Of a stretch of DNA of 64,000 nucleotides, positions 43,948 through 56,585 are shown piece by piece. How positions within the stretch are numbered: the first letter of the stretch is position 1; each line of letters opens with the position of its first letter. The DNA is taken from assembly GCF_030247195.1 (NCBI RefSeq), contig NC_080672.1, positions 32,185,906 to 32,249,905 on the forward strand, written 5' to 3'. The notes beneath the pieces were generated by a model. The model was not told the DNA's origin. It made no database searches and saw only the letters and a list, made by a program, of their open reading frames with translations. The DNA comes from Topomyia yanbarensis. Lineage: Eukaryota; Arthropoda; Insecta; Diptera; Culicidae. The position numbers and the translations under genes are program-made.

Positions 43948-46900
43948 TATCCTCCCGAAGATCGATTCCTTCAAAATTGTCCGAAACAGTTTAAAATGTG
44001 ATGCCTTCGCCTTATGTGAAACTTGGTTAACTTCCGAAATAGGTATCAACTTTCACGACTTTAATATCGAGGAAACCCCTACGGAGGAGTACTTTTGGGG
44101 GTCAAAAAGTGCTATTCTTTCAATCGACAGTCGCTTGTCAAATACGGATCAAAAGCAAAGACCTTAGCATTGCTTCCATCTACATTCCCCCTAGGGCGTC
44201 GGTAAGGAACCGAACGCTTTGTAATATCACGGCCTTCCTACCGGCACTGCGGCTAGTTCTTGGAGACTTTAACTCGCACGGTACGGTATGGCTGTCTTCA
44301 TGATGATAATAGATCAACATTAATCCAAGATCTTTGCGACAATTTCAACAAGACCATCTTAAACACGGAAGAAATGACACGGATTCCTACACCACCAGTA
44401 CGCGCAAGCGCGTTAGATTAATCTCTATGCTCGACTTCGCTACAGTTAGATTGCACGTGGAAGGTGATCCCTGATCCCCACGGTAGCTATCATTTGCCTA
44501 TCGTGATTTCAATTGCTAACGGTTCAAGACCATCAGAAACAATCAATGTCTCATATGCCATGACATAGAACATTGATTGGAAGAGTTAAGCGACTGCGAT
44601 TTCGCTGGAATCGAATTCATTCAAGAACTTCCTCCGGAGAAAGAGTACAGGTTGTTGGCTGGCTTGATTCTCGACAGCGCGAATCAAGCTCAGACTAATC
44701 CAGTACCCGGCGCGAACACCTACGGACGATCTCCCACCCCTAGGTGGGACAAACAGTGCTCAGAACTGTACGCGGAAAAGTCCACTGTGTATAAAGCCTT
44801 CCGGGACGACGGGTTATTCGCTAACTATCGACAGTACGAGTCGCTAGAAAAGCGAATGAAGTGTTTAATGAAAGCCAAGAAACGCAGTTATTGACGCCGG
44901 CTCGTCGACGGATTAAGGAGAGAAACAGCGATGAGCACTCTTTAGGGTACAGCTCGACGTTTGCGTAACCGAAACAGTACCAACGAGAACGTGGAATATT
45001 CGAACCGCTAGATATTTCCTTTCGCCAAAAAGATCTGTCCGGACTCTGTCCTGGTACAGAAAACGTGCCGCGCCGCGTCTCCTCACGATACCGCGAATGA
45101 AACACCTTTTTCGATGGTGGAGTTCTCACTTGCTCTCTTGTTATGCAACAATAACGCCCCAGGGTTAGACAGAATCAAATTCAACTTGCTGAAGAATCTG
45201 CCTGACACTGCAAAAAGGCGCTTGTTGAATTTATTTAACAAAGTTTCTTGAGGGTAACATTGTCCCTAATGACTGGAGGCAAGTGAAGGTCATCACCATC
45301 CAAAAACCAGGAAAATCAGCTTCCGACCACGACTCGTACCGACCTATTGTGATGCTGTCCTGTATTCGGAAGTTGTTCGAGAAAATAATTTTGTTTCGCC
45401 TCGACAATTGGGTCGAAGCAAATGGCTTACTGTCACACAATTTGGCTTCCGCAAAGGCAAAGGGACGAACGATTGCCTTGCGTTGCTTTCTACAGAAATC
45501 CAATTGGCCTATGCTAGCAAAGAGCAGATGACATCAGTCTTCTTGGATATTAAGGGGGCTTTTGACTCAGTTTCTATCAACATTCTGTCAGAGAAGCTGC
45601 ACCAGCATGGTCTTTCGCCAATTTTAAATAACTTTTTGCTAAACCTGTTGTCTGAGAAGCATATGCACTTTTCTCATGGCGATTTAACAACATCGAGATT
45701 TAGCTACATGGGTCTTCCTCAGGGCTCATGTCTAAGTCCCCAAAGGCAACTTGCAGACGACGGGGTGGTCTCTGTTACAGGGCCAAAAGCTGCCGATTTG
45801 CAAGGACCATTACAAAATACCTTGAACAGTTTGTTTGCTTGGGCTCATCAACTGGGTATCGAGTTCTCCACGGGGAAAATTGAGTTGGTTGTCTTTTCTG
45901 GGAAGCGTGAGCCGGCGCAACTCCAGCTTCTATTAATGAGTGTAACGATCAATCAGGTTTTCACATTTAAATATCTCGGAGTCTGGTTCGACTCTTAAGG
46001 TACCTAGGGATGTCACATTAGGTATCTGAAACAGAAATGCCAACAAAGGATCAGTTTTCTCCGGACAATAACTGGAATATGGTGGGGTGCCCACCGAGGA
46101 AACCTAATCAGGTTATACCATACAACGATATTGTAGGTAATGGAGCACGGGTGTTTCTGTTTCCGCTCCGCTGCGAACATGCACTTCATCAAACTGGAGA
46201 GAATCCAGTATAGTTGCTTGCGCATTGCCTTGGGTTGCATGCACTCGACCCATACGACGAGTCTCGAAGTACTGGCGAGCGTTCTCACGCTTGAAAATAG
46301 ATTTTGGGAACTCTCATATCGATTGCTCATCCGATGCGACATTCTGTGGTGGTGATTGAAAATTTCGAGAGGCTCGTCGAGCTTAATTCTCAAACCCGTT
46401 TTATGTCCTTGTACTTCGGCTACGTGGCACAGAGCATCAATCCTTCTTCGTATAATCCAAACCGCGTCCGTCTCCTAGATACTCCTGATTCTACTGTATT
46501 CTTCGACAAAACCATGAAGGAAGACATTCGTGGAATCCCGGACCATATACGCCCGCAAATGAACCCCAATATATTTTATAATAAATTCCGAGAAGTCGAC
46601 TGTGACAAAATGTTCTACACTGACGGATCAAATCTCGATGGGTCCACTGGCGTCGGTACGTTCAATAATACTATCACCGCTTCATTTAAGCTCAATGGTC
46701 CCGCCTCAGTTTACATCGCAGAGTTAGCTGCAATTCAGTATACCCTTGGGATCATCGACACTCTGCCCACAGATCACTACTTTATCATTTCGGACAGCCT
46801 CAGCTCTATCGAGGCAAAACCAATTCCCGTATTTTCTGGTAAAGATGCGGGAGTCCCTATCTTACCAGATTACCTTTGTTTGGGTTCCCTCTCATTGCTT

Positions 46901-47379
46901 TATCCCGGACAATGAAAGGTCTGCTTCAACGAATTTTTCAGTATTTGTCGTCAGAGTCACTCAACAGTTGGAAACCCTCGTGGAGCAATGGTGAACTTGG
47001 ACGATGGCTACATTCCATTATCCCAAAGGTATCAACGAAGGCTTGGCTCAGGGGGATGGATGTGGGTCGTGATTTCATTTGTGTAATGTCCCGGCTTATG
47101 TCCAACCACTACACCTTCGATGCGCTTTTGCGGCGTCTTGGGCTTGCGGAGAGTAGTCTGTGCGCTTGTGGCGAGGGCTATTACGACATCGAGCACGTTG
47201 TCTGCGTATGCACCGGGTATTGTGATGTCAGGTCTCAGTTAAAAGATTCCCTTCGGGCCCGAGGTAGACCACCCGATATCCCAGTTCGGGATATGCTGGC
47301 AAATCACGATCTCCCCTATATCCTTATTTTCATAAAAAACGATAAATATCCCAATTTAGTCGCTCTTTTTTATTTTTAG
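43948..47379 (+). pseudogene. ORF2 (endonuclease, reverse transcriptase, RNase H) of the I/LOA-group element, broken
   Basis: Endonuclease: ILPKIDSFKIVRNSLKCDAF, LCETWL (43995-44030), IYIPPRASVRN and LVLGDFNSHGTVW near 44255. RT: KVITIQKPGKSASDHDSYRP near 45285, FGFRKGKGTND, motif A TSVFLDIKGAFDSVS near 45540, LPQGSCLSP at 45715, then a deletion straight to RQLADDGVVSVTG. RNase H: MFYTDGSNLDGSTGVGTF near 46610, AELAAIQY, IISDSLSSIEAK, with Asp, Glu and Asp of the active site retained. The last motif lies after a frameshift (VWVPSHC). C-terminal finger SSLCACGEGYYDIEHVV near 47155. More than five frameshifts or stops and the palm deletion make it inactive. Confidence 0.82.
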
Positions 47380-47690
47380 TTTTTAGGAGTTCCCTGTCCT
47401 GCCTTGTGGAGCCGATCTGCGCCAGAGTGTCATTATGTGACCGCCGTCACCCTTACCACGCAATTTGAAGCGAGAGCGACTCGATTCTCCGCAGGTTCGA
47501 AGAATCCCTCCCATCGACCCGGATCTTGACGTCTGGGTAGCCTGAGACTCTAAGTCATGTCGCTGATCTCCCGATTGCCTAGAAGTTGCAAGTTCGGTCT
47601 ACTTACCTATCCCCATATCAGCCTACTCTCTTTTGTCCCTGATATAACTGCTGCCACACCGATGAAATAAACCCCATTTGCATTCTGTAT

Positions 47691-48060
47691 TCCTAGTTTT
47701 AAGATAACTACTTTTGTCATAAAAAATATTCTTTCCCACCATGTAAATCGAATTGCATCCCTAGTTTTAAGATAGCTGTTAAATTTCTCATCAAAACTTA
47801 TTCCCTTTTCAAACTGTATTTTTAGTTTTAAGATAGCTGTAAAAATTTTCGTAAAAAAACTTATGTTCCCCCTTTTGTGTATCAAACTCGATTCCTAGTT
47901 TTAAAATAGTTGCAAATATTTTTTTCTGAAAAGCTGCTTTTTCCCACTGTTGTATATAGCATCGTATTTCTAGTTTTAAGATAGCTGTAAAAATCCTTCT
48001 TGCAAAAAAATATTTCAAAACTGTAACCTTCTAGTTTTAAGATATCCAAAATGTAAAAAA
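47691..48060 (+). repeat. Tandem TAGTTTTAAGATAGCTGT motifs in the LINE 3' UTR
   Basis: Six copies begin at 47694, 47762, 47823, 47896, 47971 and 48032, spaced 61-75 bp, with diverged spacers that often contain aaaaat and ttcccac. They lie directly before the conserved 3' end. Confidence 0.8.
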
Positions 48061-48129
48061 ATAAATTTGGCACCGCCAAGCTAACGCATTTGTGCCGATC
48101 AAATAAACGAACTGAATAAAAAAAAATCT

Positions 48130-49593
48130 ATTCACCGATTCATTCAGAGTACCCAGTGTTAATATATCAACACAATTTATTCATGAAATTTTACTGTTTA
48201 TTTCATCATAATCGCATTGATTGAAATCGTAGAATAAATCAACATCGTCATTTATTGACATGGCAAACACAGCGTCAATTTTAATTTAATTTCATTAATG
48301 ATGAGGGTGATTTCAATACTTCGCATCCGCCAGTGTTATTAACAAACGCTCAAACAAGCTACCTTCCATTGTCGTTCATCAAATAGTTCACTTGGTGTAA
48401 GCCAGAAGCGAGCATGGTTTCGATTAGCCAAATTTCGTGTTCCGAAGAGGCATTTATTGGAATAAAACATCCAACTTCATCATCCAAATTGGCCAGCGGT
48501 CCGAATTGATCCATTTTCCTATAATTTTTTGCAAGGACAGTGCGATTTGTTAAATTATTCGCCACTATTTGCACAAGATCCTTACTAAGAAACGAGTGAA
48601 AGCACGAAGGTAGTATTCTGAATCTAGAATAAGAGATATTTAATCCCCCTTTGTCATAGGGCTGGAGCCACCTGAGCTCACCAAGAATAAATTCTACAAC
48701 CGGTGAATAGATACTTACACAACAGTAAACCATTTTCATAGTTATGAGGGAAATGTGCCGAATAATAGAAACATTTAATGCACCTTTTGTTATCTAAACA
48801 TCTGAATCGATCCCATTATTACACATAAAGGGAAACAATGGTTTGCTATGAATTCTGCTGCAACTTTTCATATACTCATTTACGTAATGGAAGCCATCAC
48901 CTCCCTTCGTTAAATCGGAAACCTATTGCGTATTTATTATAACACTTTGTGCTACTTCCTCATACTATGTGACGGCATTGTACAATGCATTAAACATTGT
49001 CAAAGCATTAAAATGAATCTTCATGAAAATATTTATCTATACATTTTTATCACTTTGCCAAAAAGAATGAATTTCCATTACAAAGAACTTATTGTGAGGT
49101 TTTGATAAAATCCAAATTTTGAACATCAATTCAGCTGAACAATCTGCAACCCAAAGCTGCAAATGGATCTGAAATTCGCATATCGTAATAAAAATACCCG
49201 CCATGGACCAATGCTGCAGCAAACGAAACCGGGACAAAATTTAACTTTCATACACCACACTCCAGCAGCTCCATTCTTCATACATACTTGATAGTATTTC
49301 AACCTAGAAAAGCCAGCCGACGTGTTCAAAGTATCATTATAAATAATTCATAAATTCCAAAGTGACTCTCATGTAATATCATCGAAAAGCCATAAAAATA
49401 TCAATTCCCCGGCGTCCATCCTGAAGCCCGAAGCCACGGAAATAAGCCTTGTACAAGCATAGCCACCACCAGTACCACCACCGTTAGTATGGTTAGAATA
49501 CACTGTATATGTAGTTAGGTACATTATTTCCTATACACGGTGAAGCCCAAGTACTGCCCGGCCATAATAGTACAAAACGGTTCAAATACTTAC
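48130..49593. other. Intron sequence upstream of the exon at 49594
   Basis: No element or second exon supported. AT-rich. Confidence 0.5.
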
Positions 49594-49742
49594 ACAGGAC
49601 CGTAACTTCGATATCGGCATTCACTGCCTCCCGGACGCCGTTGTCCGCCGTGCACTGGTATATGCCGGCGTGATGCCGATCGACCCGTTCCATGACCAGC
49701 GTAGTGCTCTCCGAGAGATGCGATGCGCCCGTGAATGAATCC
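49594..49742 (-). CDS. Exon of Ig-superfamily cell-adhesion protein (C-terminal half of an Ig domain; klingon/IgLON-like)
   Basis: A 149-bp exon on the minus strand, with acceptor gcttcaCAG before 49742 and donor GTAAGT at 49593-49588. The first base completes an upstream codon; then NSFTGASHLSESTTLVMERV, DRHHAGIYQCTADNGVREAV and NADIEVTVL, ending in phase 1. D-x-x-H-A-G-x-Y-x-C is the F-strand signature with the second Ig cysteine, and the G strand VNADIEVTVL leads to the linker encoded by the exon at 26016. The phase of the junction (T plus CC gives Ser, then PPD) supports direct splicing across 23.5 kb. Earlier exons (signal peptide, first Ig domain) are not in the window as far as I can see; they may lie beyond 64000. 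Confidence 0.88.
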
Positions 49743-51440
49743 TGTGAAGCAGGGAGAAACAGAAGAAAAAAAACACAGATGAAATGAAACGAAGAATGAA
49801 GAATGGTACATTTACTGACGATGACTGCTCTTGTAAGAGTTCAAGTACAGACCCACTCTCTCGCCCGCTAGCTATAGCGGCTATATGTGGTAGCCGTTGA
49901 AATGATTCCAAGGATTCGAGAGACCCTCGATGGACGATTGGATTTTCTAAATGCGATTAAATGCTCACACAAGGTTGAAGAAAAATCTGCTGGTTCGAGG
50001 CCTGTACGGGCCTCCCGCACCAGCAGAACTACGTGAATGTGTTTACTGCCATTTCTCCTGATGAAGATTGATAGTTGAAACAATAGTGCCCCCGGTCGGC
50101 TATACTGTCTGGATGGAAAATAATCGTTTCCTTTTTCCTGCTTCAAGCGCTTCGATTGGCTTCGTTGGCATTGAGTTTGATACTATAGGGTGACTTTCTG
50201 TTGTCTGGTAGCATTGTCGGATTTAGCACAACCCTATAACATACGCCAGGTATTGAACAGGATGAAGCAAACAAGAACGAAAGTACTACGGCAATCCGAA
50301 AGAAAGTGCCTGGTGTGGATTTTTCCTTTTTTGATTGACTTTTTTTCTCGCAAAACTCGAAGGAGAGCCATTTCGTGCGGGGTCTGTCTGAGGGAATTCG
50401 AGTCAAGGTGTTGCCTTAGGATGACACAGAGAAAGAAGGAATCTTTCCGATTTGACACTTACCGTAAGGAAAGATATCCGCTCCGCACCGAATGCCGGAA
50501 TCGATATCTCCTCCGTCAAAGCAAGGGTGACAGCGATGGTATCCACATTTGTTCGCCCGACGATGATCAAGCAACGACGAACGACTGAAATCGGGTCAGA
50601 AATAGACTATGTATGCACGCTCGCAATAACGCAGTGCATGGACCATCCATTTCTAGATACCTTACAACAATGCCAAAGAGTTGGGAGGGAAGGGAGAGAG
50701 GGAGATGTGTTTTGTTCCATCGTCCAACCGGAGACGACGATGTGCTGTTTAAAGTAAAATTTTATTTTATTCACAAGTGTAATCGGTCGTGAAATCGCAG
50801 CTCAACATAGCAATAAAAATAAAATGGAAGTTTATGTTTCGGAAGACAATAAATCTTGTAGCGAGCTACGTAAAATTACTGTTTCCTCTCATTGTATCTG
50901 TCGTATGTGGTGCAGATAGGACTTAATCACAGTGGTTTCTGGCCTTTTGCATAGGGGAGTCGTTTAATGGGAACAAGATAGGCTTGAGAATTTCCATTTT
51001 TCGGACGAGTGTGTAATTTAGAAACAGTTTTTATTGTGTTTTAAGCAGGTTTAAAATAAAAGCTCATGCAGCCTATATAGTTCAATCCAATATTTGTTCT
51101 TTTCTTGATTTTTTTTTTTCAATGATTCACACCATAGACTTGGCTGGAAATAGAAATTTTATGTTCATTTCAAAAAAGATATTGTTCTTAAATAAAGTTT
51201 CATTTTTGTGTCTCGGATGCCTCTCATCAGTAATGGACGTCGTCTTGGCGCCAGCTATAAACAAATTCAAATAGACAGATACAATAGTCAAACCAATAAA
51301 AGACTCCGACAGACAATATGCGAGGAACGAAAACCAACTCATTCAATAATTTCAACTTCTCATATGATTCCCATTTGATAAAAATATCAAAACATCCTGA
51401 CTCCTGCGGTAGTAGACAATGCACAGTGGTCCAGAATGCG
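49743..51440. other. Intron sequence upstream of the exon
   Basis: A 40-nt perfect-ended hairpin (ctgctggt ... accagcag) lies at 49988-50027. No other feature supported. Confidence 0.45.
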
Positions 51441-52693
51441 AATTTAGCAGGAATTTTATCTTTTTGCTAAAATTAAATGATTTAGCCTTACAACATGTTC
51501 GGTAAAGTTGTTGTACTTTGCAAGGCTCTTCTTTTTGTTTAAACCGATGCTATGTAGAGCAACACATTTTAGACAAATTTGCTGAAGACGTGCAAGCTCT
51601 AGCTTTTACAGTTTCCAGTACACGAGAAATTCAAATGTAAGCTTTAGGGTGTTCCTTAAAAAACGGTTTTATTTCTATAACTTTTGAAGTTTTTATTTTA
51701 CGCTAAAGTACCCTTTGGATAACTTGAAGATTATTTTAGGGCGCATAATTTGCTTTAAAACACCAACTACTAGACTTTTTTCGTTTTAAAGTTATAAGAA
51801 TTTTTATATAAAAAATATCTTCGATTCGAGCACTGATTATTAAATACCGTTGCTTTCATATGAAATAGCATGGTTTGTAGTATAGATCACCAAAAAATGG
51901 CAAGTACGATATTTTTTATATCTTGTAATATTTACTCAAAAAATAGTTTATTTTTAATAAAAAGTATATATAACTTTCTAACGAGTGAAACTAGAGGTTC
52001 AATATGTTAAGACAAATTGTTCTCCTTCAAAATATCTGAAAGTATTTCTAAAGTGATCTTAATGAAAGATCAAAACTGCAAAAGTTATACAAAGAAACCT
52101 ATTTTTTAAGAAACACCCTAAATTTTTTTGGTAAATTTCTTGTAAAATGAAAAGTACACGACATAGAGTTTCAGTGTCTTCGACTAAGTTTTTTTTTAAA
52201 TTTCATTTTCTTCATTTTTTGGAAGACAGCGAAACTCTATCTCGAACCATTAAAAAGTTATTTTTTTTATTTAAAAGAAATAGACCCACCCTACCCATTA
52301 TTTAAAATAATAGAAAAGCATTATAAAGTGCAATATTTTATCATGAAAACGAAACGTAAAAAAACGTACATTGTTCACCGTAAAAGTAATTTAAAAATAT
52401 TACAAAGAGTCGATTCATGAAAAACCAAATTTTTAATATAACTTTTTCAGTTTTCATTTATTTCCAACCTATCCTTCAGATGTTTTTCAGAATTTTTGAA
52501 GATAAACATTTTCTTCTAATACATCAAAACTCTAGCTTTTGTTTTTCAGAAGATAAAAGCACTTAACATTTCAAAAATAGATTTTTTTAAATCAATTTTG
52601 TGAAATTTAAAAAAATATCGTTTTCACCATTCTTTGCTCAATTATTACTCTAATTATGACCTTATTTATAGTTCAAAAAAAATTATCTTTTGT
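51441..52693. repeat. Dispersed AT-rich repeat with TTAGGGTGTT / AACACCCTAA motifs
   Basis: A block around 51960-52300 aligns with 57965-58330 (tataacttt..aacg, aaattgttc..ccttcaaaa, gaaacaccctaaa, acatagagtttcagtgtctt, ccaccctac). A shorter inverted pair, tttagggtgttccttaaaaa at 51645 and its complement near 52105-52133, lies inside. Non-coding. Confidence 0.55.
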
Positions 52694-52721
52694 TTGCCCC
52701 AAATGAGTGATATTGTTATTC
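52694..52721. repeat. 28-bp sequence shared with 57931-57958
   Basis: ttgccccaaatgagtgatat followed by tgttattc is identical in both places. The pentanucleotide array starts within its last bases. Confidence 0.85.
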
Positions 52722-55700
52722 TATTCTATTCTATTCTATTCTATTCTATTCTATTCTATTCTATTCTATTCTTTTCTTTTCTATTCTATTCTATTCTATT
52801 CTATTCTATTCTATTCTATTCTATTCTATTCTATTCTATTCTATTCTATTCTATTCTATTCTATTCTATTCTATTCTATTCTATTCTATTCTATTCTATT
52901 CTATTCTATTCTATTCTATTCTATTCTATTCTATTCTATTCTATTCTATTCTATTCTATTCTATTCTATTCTATTCTATTCTATTCTATTCTATTCTATT
53001 CTATTCTATTCTATTCTATTCTATTCTATTCTATTCTATTCTATTCTATTCTATTCTATTCTATTCTATTCTATTCTATTCTATTCTATTCTATTCTATT
53101 CTATTCTATTCTATTCTATTCTATTCTATTCTATTCTATTCTATTCTATTCTATTCTATTCTATTCTATTCTATTCTATTCTATTCTATTCTATTCTATT
53201 CTATTCTATTCTATTCTATTCTATTCTATTCTATTCTATTCTATTCTATTCTATTCTATTCTATTCTATTCTATTCTATTCTATTCTATTCTATTCTATT
53301 CTATTCTATTCTATTCTATTCTATTCTATTCTATTCTATTCTATTCTATTCTATTCTATTCTATTCTATTCTATTCTATTCTATTCTATTCTATTCTATT
53401 CTATTCTATTCTATTCTATTCTATTCTATTCTATTCTATTCTATTCTATTCTATTCTATTCTATTCTATTCTATTCTATTCTATTCTATTCTATTCTATT
53501 CTATTCTATTCTATTCTATTCTATTCTATTCTATTCTATTCTATTCTATTCTATTCTATTCTATTCTATTCTATTCTATTCTATTCTATTCTATTCTATT
53601 CTATTCTATTCTATTCTATTCTATTCTATTCTATTCTATTCTATTCTATTCTATTCTATTCTATTCTATTCTATTCTATTCTATTCTATTCTATTCTATT
53701 CTATTCTATTCTATTCTATTCTATTCTATTCTATTCTATTCTATTCTATTCTATTCTATTCTATTCTATTCTATTCTATTCTATTCTATTCTATTCTATT
53801 CTATTCTATTCTATTCTATTCTATTCTATTCTATTCTATTCTATTCTATTCTATTCTATTCTATTCTATTCTATTCTATTCTATTCTATTCTATTCTATT
53901 CTATTCTATTCTATTCTATTCTATTCTATTCTATTCTATTCTATTCTATTCTATTCTATTCTATTCTATTCTATTCTATTCTATTCTATTCTATTCTATT
54001 CTATTCTATTCTATTCTATTCTATTCTATTCTATTCTATTCTATTCTATTCTATTCTATTCTATTCTATTCTATTCTATTCTATTCTATTCTATTCTATT
54101 CTATTCTATTCTATTCTATTCTATTCTATTCTATTCTATTCTATTCTATTCTATTCTATTCTATTCTATTCTATTCTATTCTATTCTATTCTATTCTATT
54201 CTATTCTATTCTATTCTATTCTATTCTATTCTATTCTATTCTATTCTATTCTATTCTATTCTATTCTATTCTATTCTATTCTATTCTATTCTATTCTATT
54301 CTATTCTATTCTATTCTATTCTATTCTATTCTATTCTATTCTATTCTATTCTATTCTATTCTATTCTATTCTATTCTATTCTATTCTATTCTATTCTATT
54401 CTATTCTATTCTATTCTATTCTATTCTATTCTATTCTATTCTATTCTATTCTATTCTATTCTATTCTATTCTATTCTATTCTATTCTATTCTATTCTATT
54501 CTATTCTATTCTATTCTATTCTATTCTATTCTATTCTATTCTATTCTATTCTATTCTATTCTATTCTATTCTATTCTATTCTATTCTATTCTATTCTATT
54601 CTATTCTATTCTATTCTATTCTATTCTATTCTATTCTATTCTATTCTATTCTATTCTATTCTATTCTATTCTATTCTATTCTATTCTATTCTATTCTATT
54701 CTATTCTATTCTATTCTATTCTATTCTATTCTATTCTATTCTATTCTATTCTATTCTATTCTATTCTATTCTATTCTATTCTATTCTATTCTATTCTATT
54801 CTATTCTATTCTATTCTATTCTATTCTATTCTATTCTATTCTATTCTATTCTATTCTATTCTATTCTATTCTATTCTATTCTATTCTATTCTATTCTATT
54901 CTATTCTATTCTATTCTATTCTATTCTATTCTATTCTATTCTATTCTATTCTATTCTATTCTATTCTATTCTATTCTATTCTATTCTATTCTATTCTATT
55001 CTATTCTATTCTATTCTATTCTATTCTATTCTATTCTATTCTATTCTATTCTATTCTATTCTATTCTATTCTATTCTATTCTATTCTATTCTATTCTATT
55101 CTATTCTATTCTATTCTATTCTATTCTATTCTATTCTATTCTATTCTATTCTATTCTATTCTATTCTATTCTATTCTATTCTATTCTATTCTATTCTATT
55201 CTATTCTATTCTATTCTATTCTATTCTATTCTATTCTATTCTATTCTATTCTATTCTATTCTATTCTATTCTATTCTATTCTATTCTATTCTATTCTATT
55301 CTATTCTATTCTATTCTATTCTATTCTATTCTATTCTATTCTATTCTATTCTATTCTATTCTATTCTATTCTATTCTATTCTATTCTATTCTATTCTATT
55401 CTATTCTATTCTATTCTATTCTATTCTATTCTATTCTATTCTATTCTATTCTATTCTATTCTATTCTATTCTATTCTATTCTATTCTATTCTATTCTATT
55501 CTATTCTATTCTATTCTATTCTATTCTATTCTATTCTATTCTATTCTATTCTATTCTATTCTATTCTATTCTATTCTATTCTATTCTATTCTATTCTATT
55601 CTATTCTATTCTATTCTATTCTATTCTATTCTATTCTATTCTATTCTATTCTATTCTATTCTATTCTATTCTATTCTATTCTATTCTATTCTATTCTATT

Positions 55701-56043
55701 CTATTCTATTCTATTCTATTCTATTCTATTCTATTCTATTCTATTCTATTCTATTCTATTCTATTCTATTCTATTCTATTCTATTCTATTCTATTCTATT
55801 CTATTCTATTCTATTCTATTCTATTCTATTCTATTCTATTCTATTCTATTCTATTCTATTCTATTCTATTCTATTCTATTCTATTCTATTCTATTCTATT
55901 CTATTCTATTCTATTCTATTCTATTCTATTCTATTCTATTCTATTCTATTCTATTCTATTCTATTCTATTCTATTCTATTCTATTCTATTCTATTCTATT
56001 CTATTCTATTCTATTCTATTCTATTCTATTCTATTCTATTCTA
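52717..56043. repeat. (TTCTA)n pentanucleotide array, 3.3 kb
   Basis: About 665 units of TATTC/ATTCT. As far as I can read they are perfect except for two TTTTC variants at 52771-52780. The plus strand is free of stops in all frames (Phe-Tyr-Ser-Ile-Leu repeats), giving two false frames of over 1100 codons. The same pentamer (ATTCT) is the one expanded in human ATXN10. Confidence 0.97.
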
Positions 56044-56461
56044 ACCCTTACACAGCCAGTATTGAAAAGCATCCTGGAAAACACTGCAGATATTCTTTAG
56101 CGTTTTTCTTGTCAACATTAATATTTGAAGCATATTACAATATGTCGCAAATATTAAAACGGCCAGGCCTACTGTGCAGAGTTGGGTTTGAAGATGTTTC
56201 AATATTATACGACAATTGAATTATTCATTTAATGAACAATTCAACCAACGAATCGTTTTGAAACTTGAATGAGGAAGAAACGAGGACAACCGTACCGACC
56301 GTTTCAGTGTATAGGGGGTTAGGATAAAACGTTGGGAGTGACTTTGCTAAGAAGGTTAATGTCACTCCTTTGGTCCTCGGGATGGGACAGAGGTATTTAC
56401 ACCTTGCCCTGGCTTATTAAGCCTAGGTTAAAGCGCCTTTACTCGCTCTCTTCCAAACGAA
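56044..56461. other. Non-coding sequence after the array
   Basis: Nothing recognised. Confidence 0.4.
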
Positions 56462-56585
56462 TGCTGACATCGGTTTTAGATCCGAGTCGCTCTAGGTTCG
56501 CTCTAATATTTACAAAAGCCATATTAAAATGACAGTTCAGAGCGAACCTAGAGCGACCGCGATCCAAAAATAAAATCAGCATTAG
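56462..56585. repeat. Small fold-back repeat (124 bp)
   Basis: Arms of about 42 bp (56462-56504 and 56543-56585) are inverted copies sharing gtcgctctaggttcgctct and ggtttt/ggatc blocks, with a loop of about 38 bp. Probably a short MITE. Confidence 0.6.

Larger units (their letters stand above)
42300..48117 (+). mobile_element. Long RNase H-bearing non-LTR retrotransposon (I/LOA group), near full length
   Basis: In order: GC-richer 5' leader (about 42300-42605), ORF1 (42606-43845), ORF2 with endonuclease, RT, RNase H and C-terminal finger (43948-47379), a 3' UTR with tandem motifs, and an A-rich tail at 48110-48120. The 5' end is not exactly fixed and no target duplication was found. Both ORFs are broken. 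Fragments of relatives lie at 10530-10760 and 22799-23082. Confidence 0.8.

Noticed and set aside
52634..56219. Two plus-strand open frames of over 1100 codons (Phe-Tyr-Ser-Ile-Leu repeats)
   Set aside because: They are translations of the perfect pentanucleotide array, which has no stop in any plus-strand frame. Not genes.
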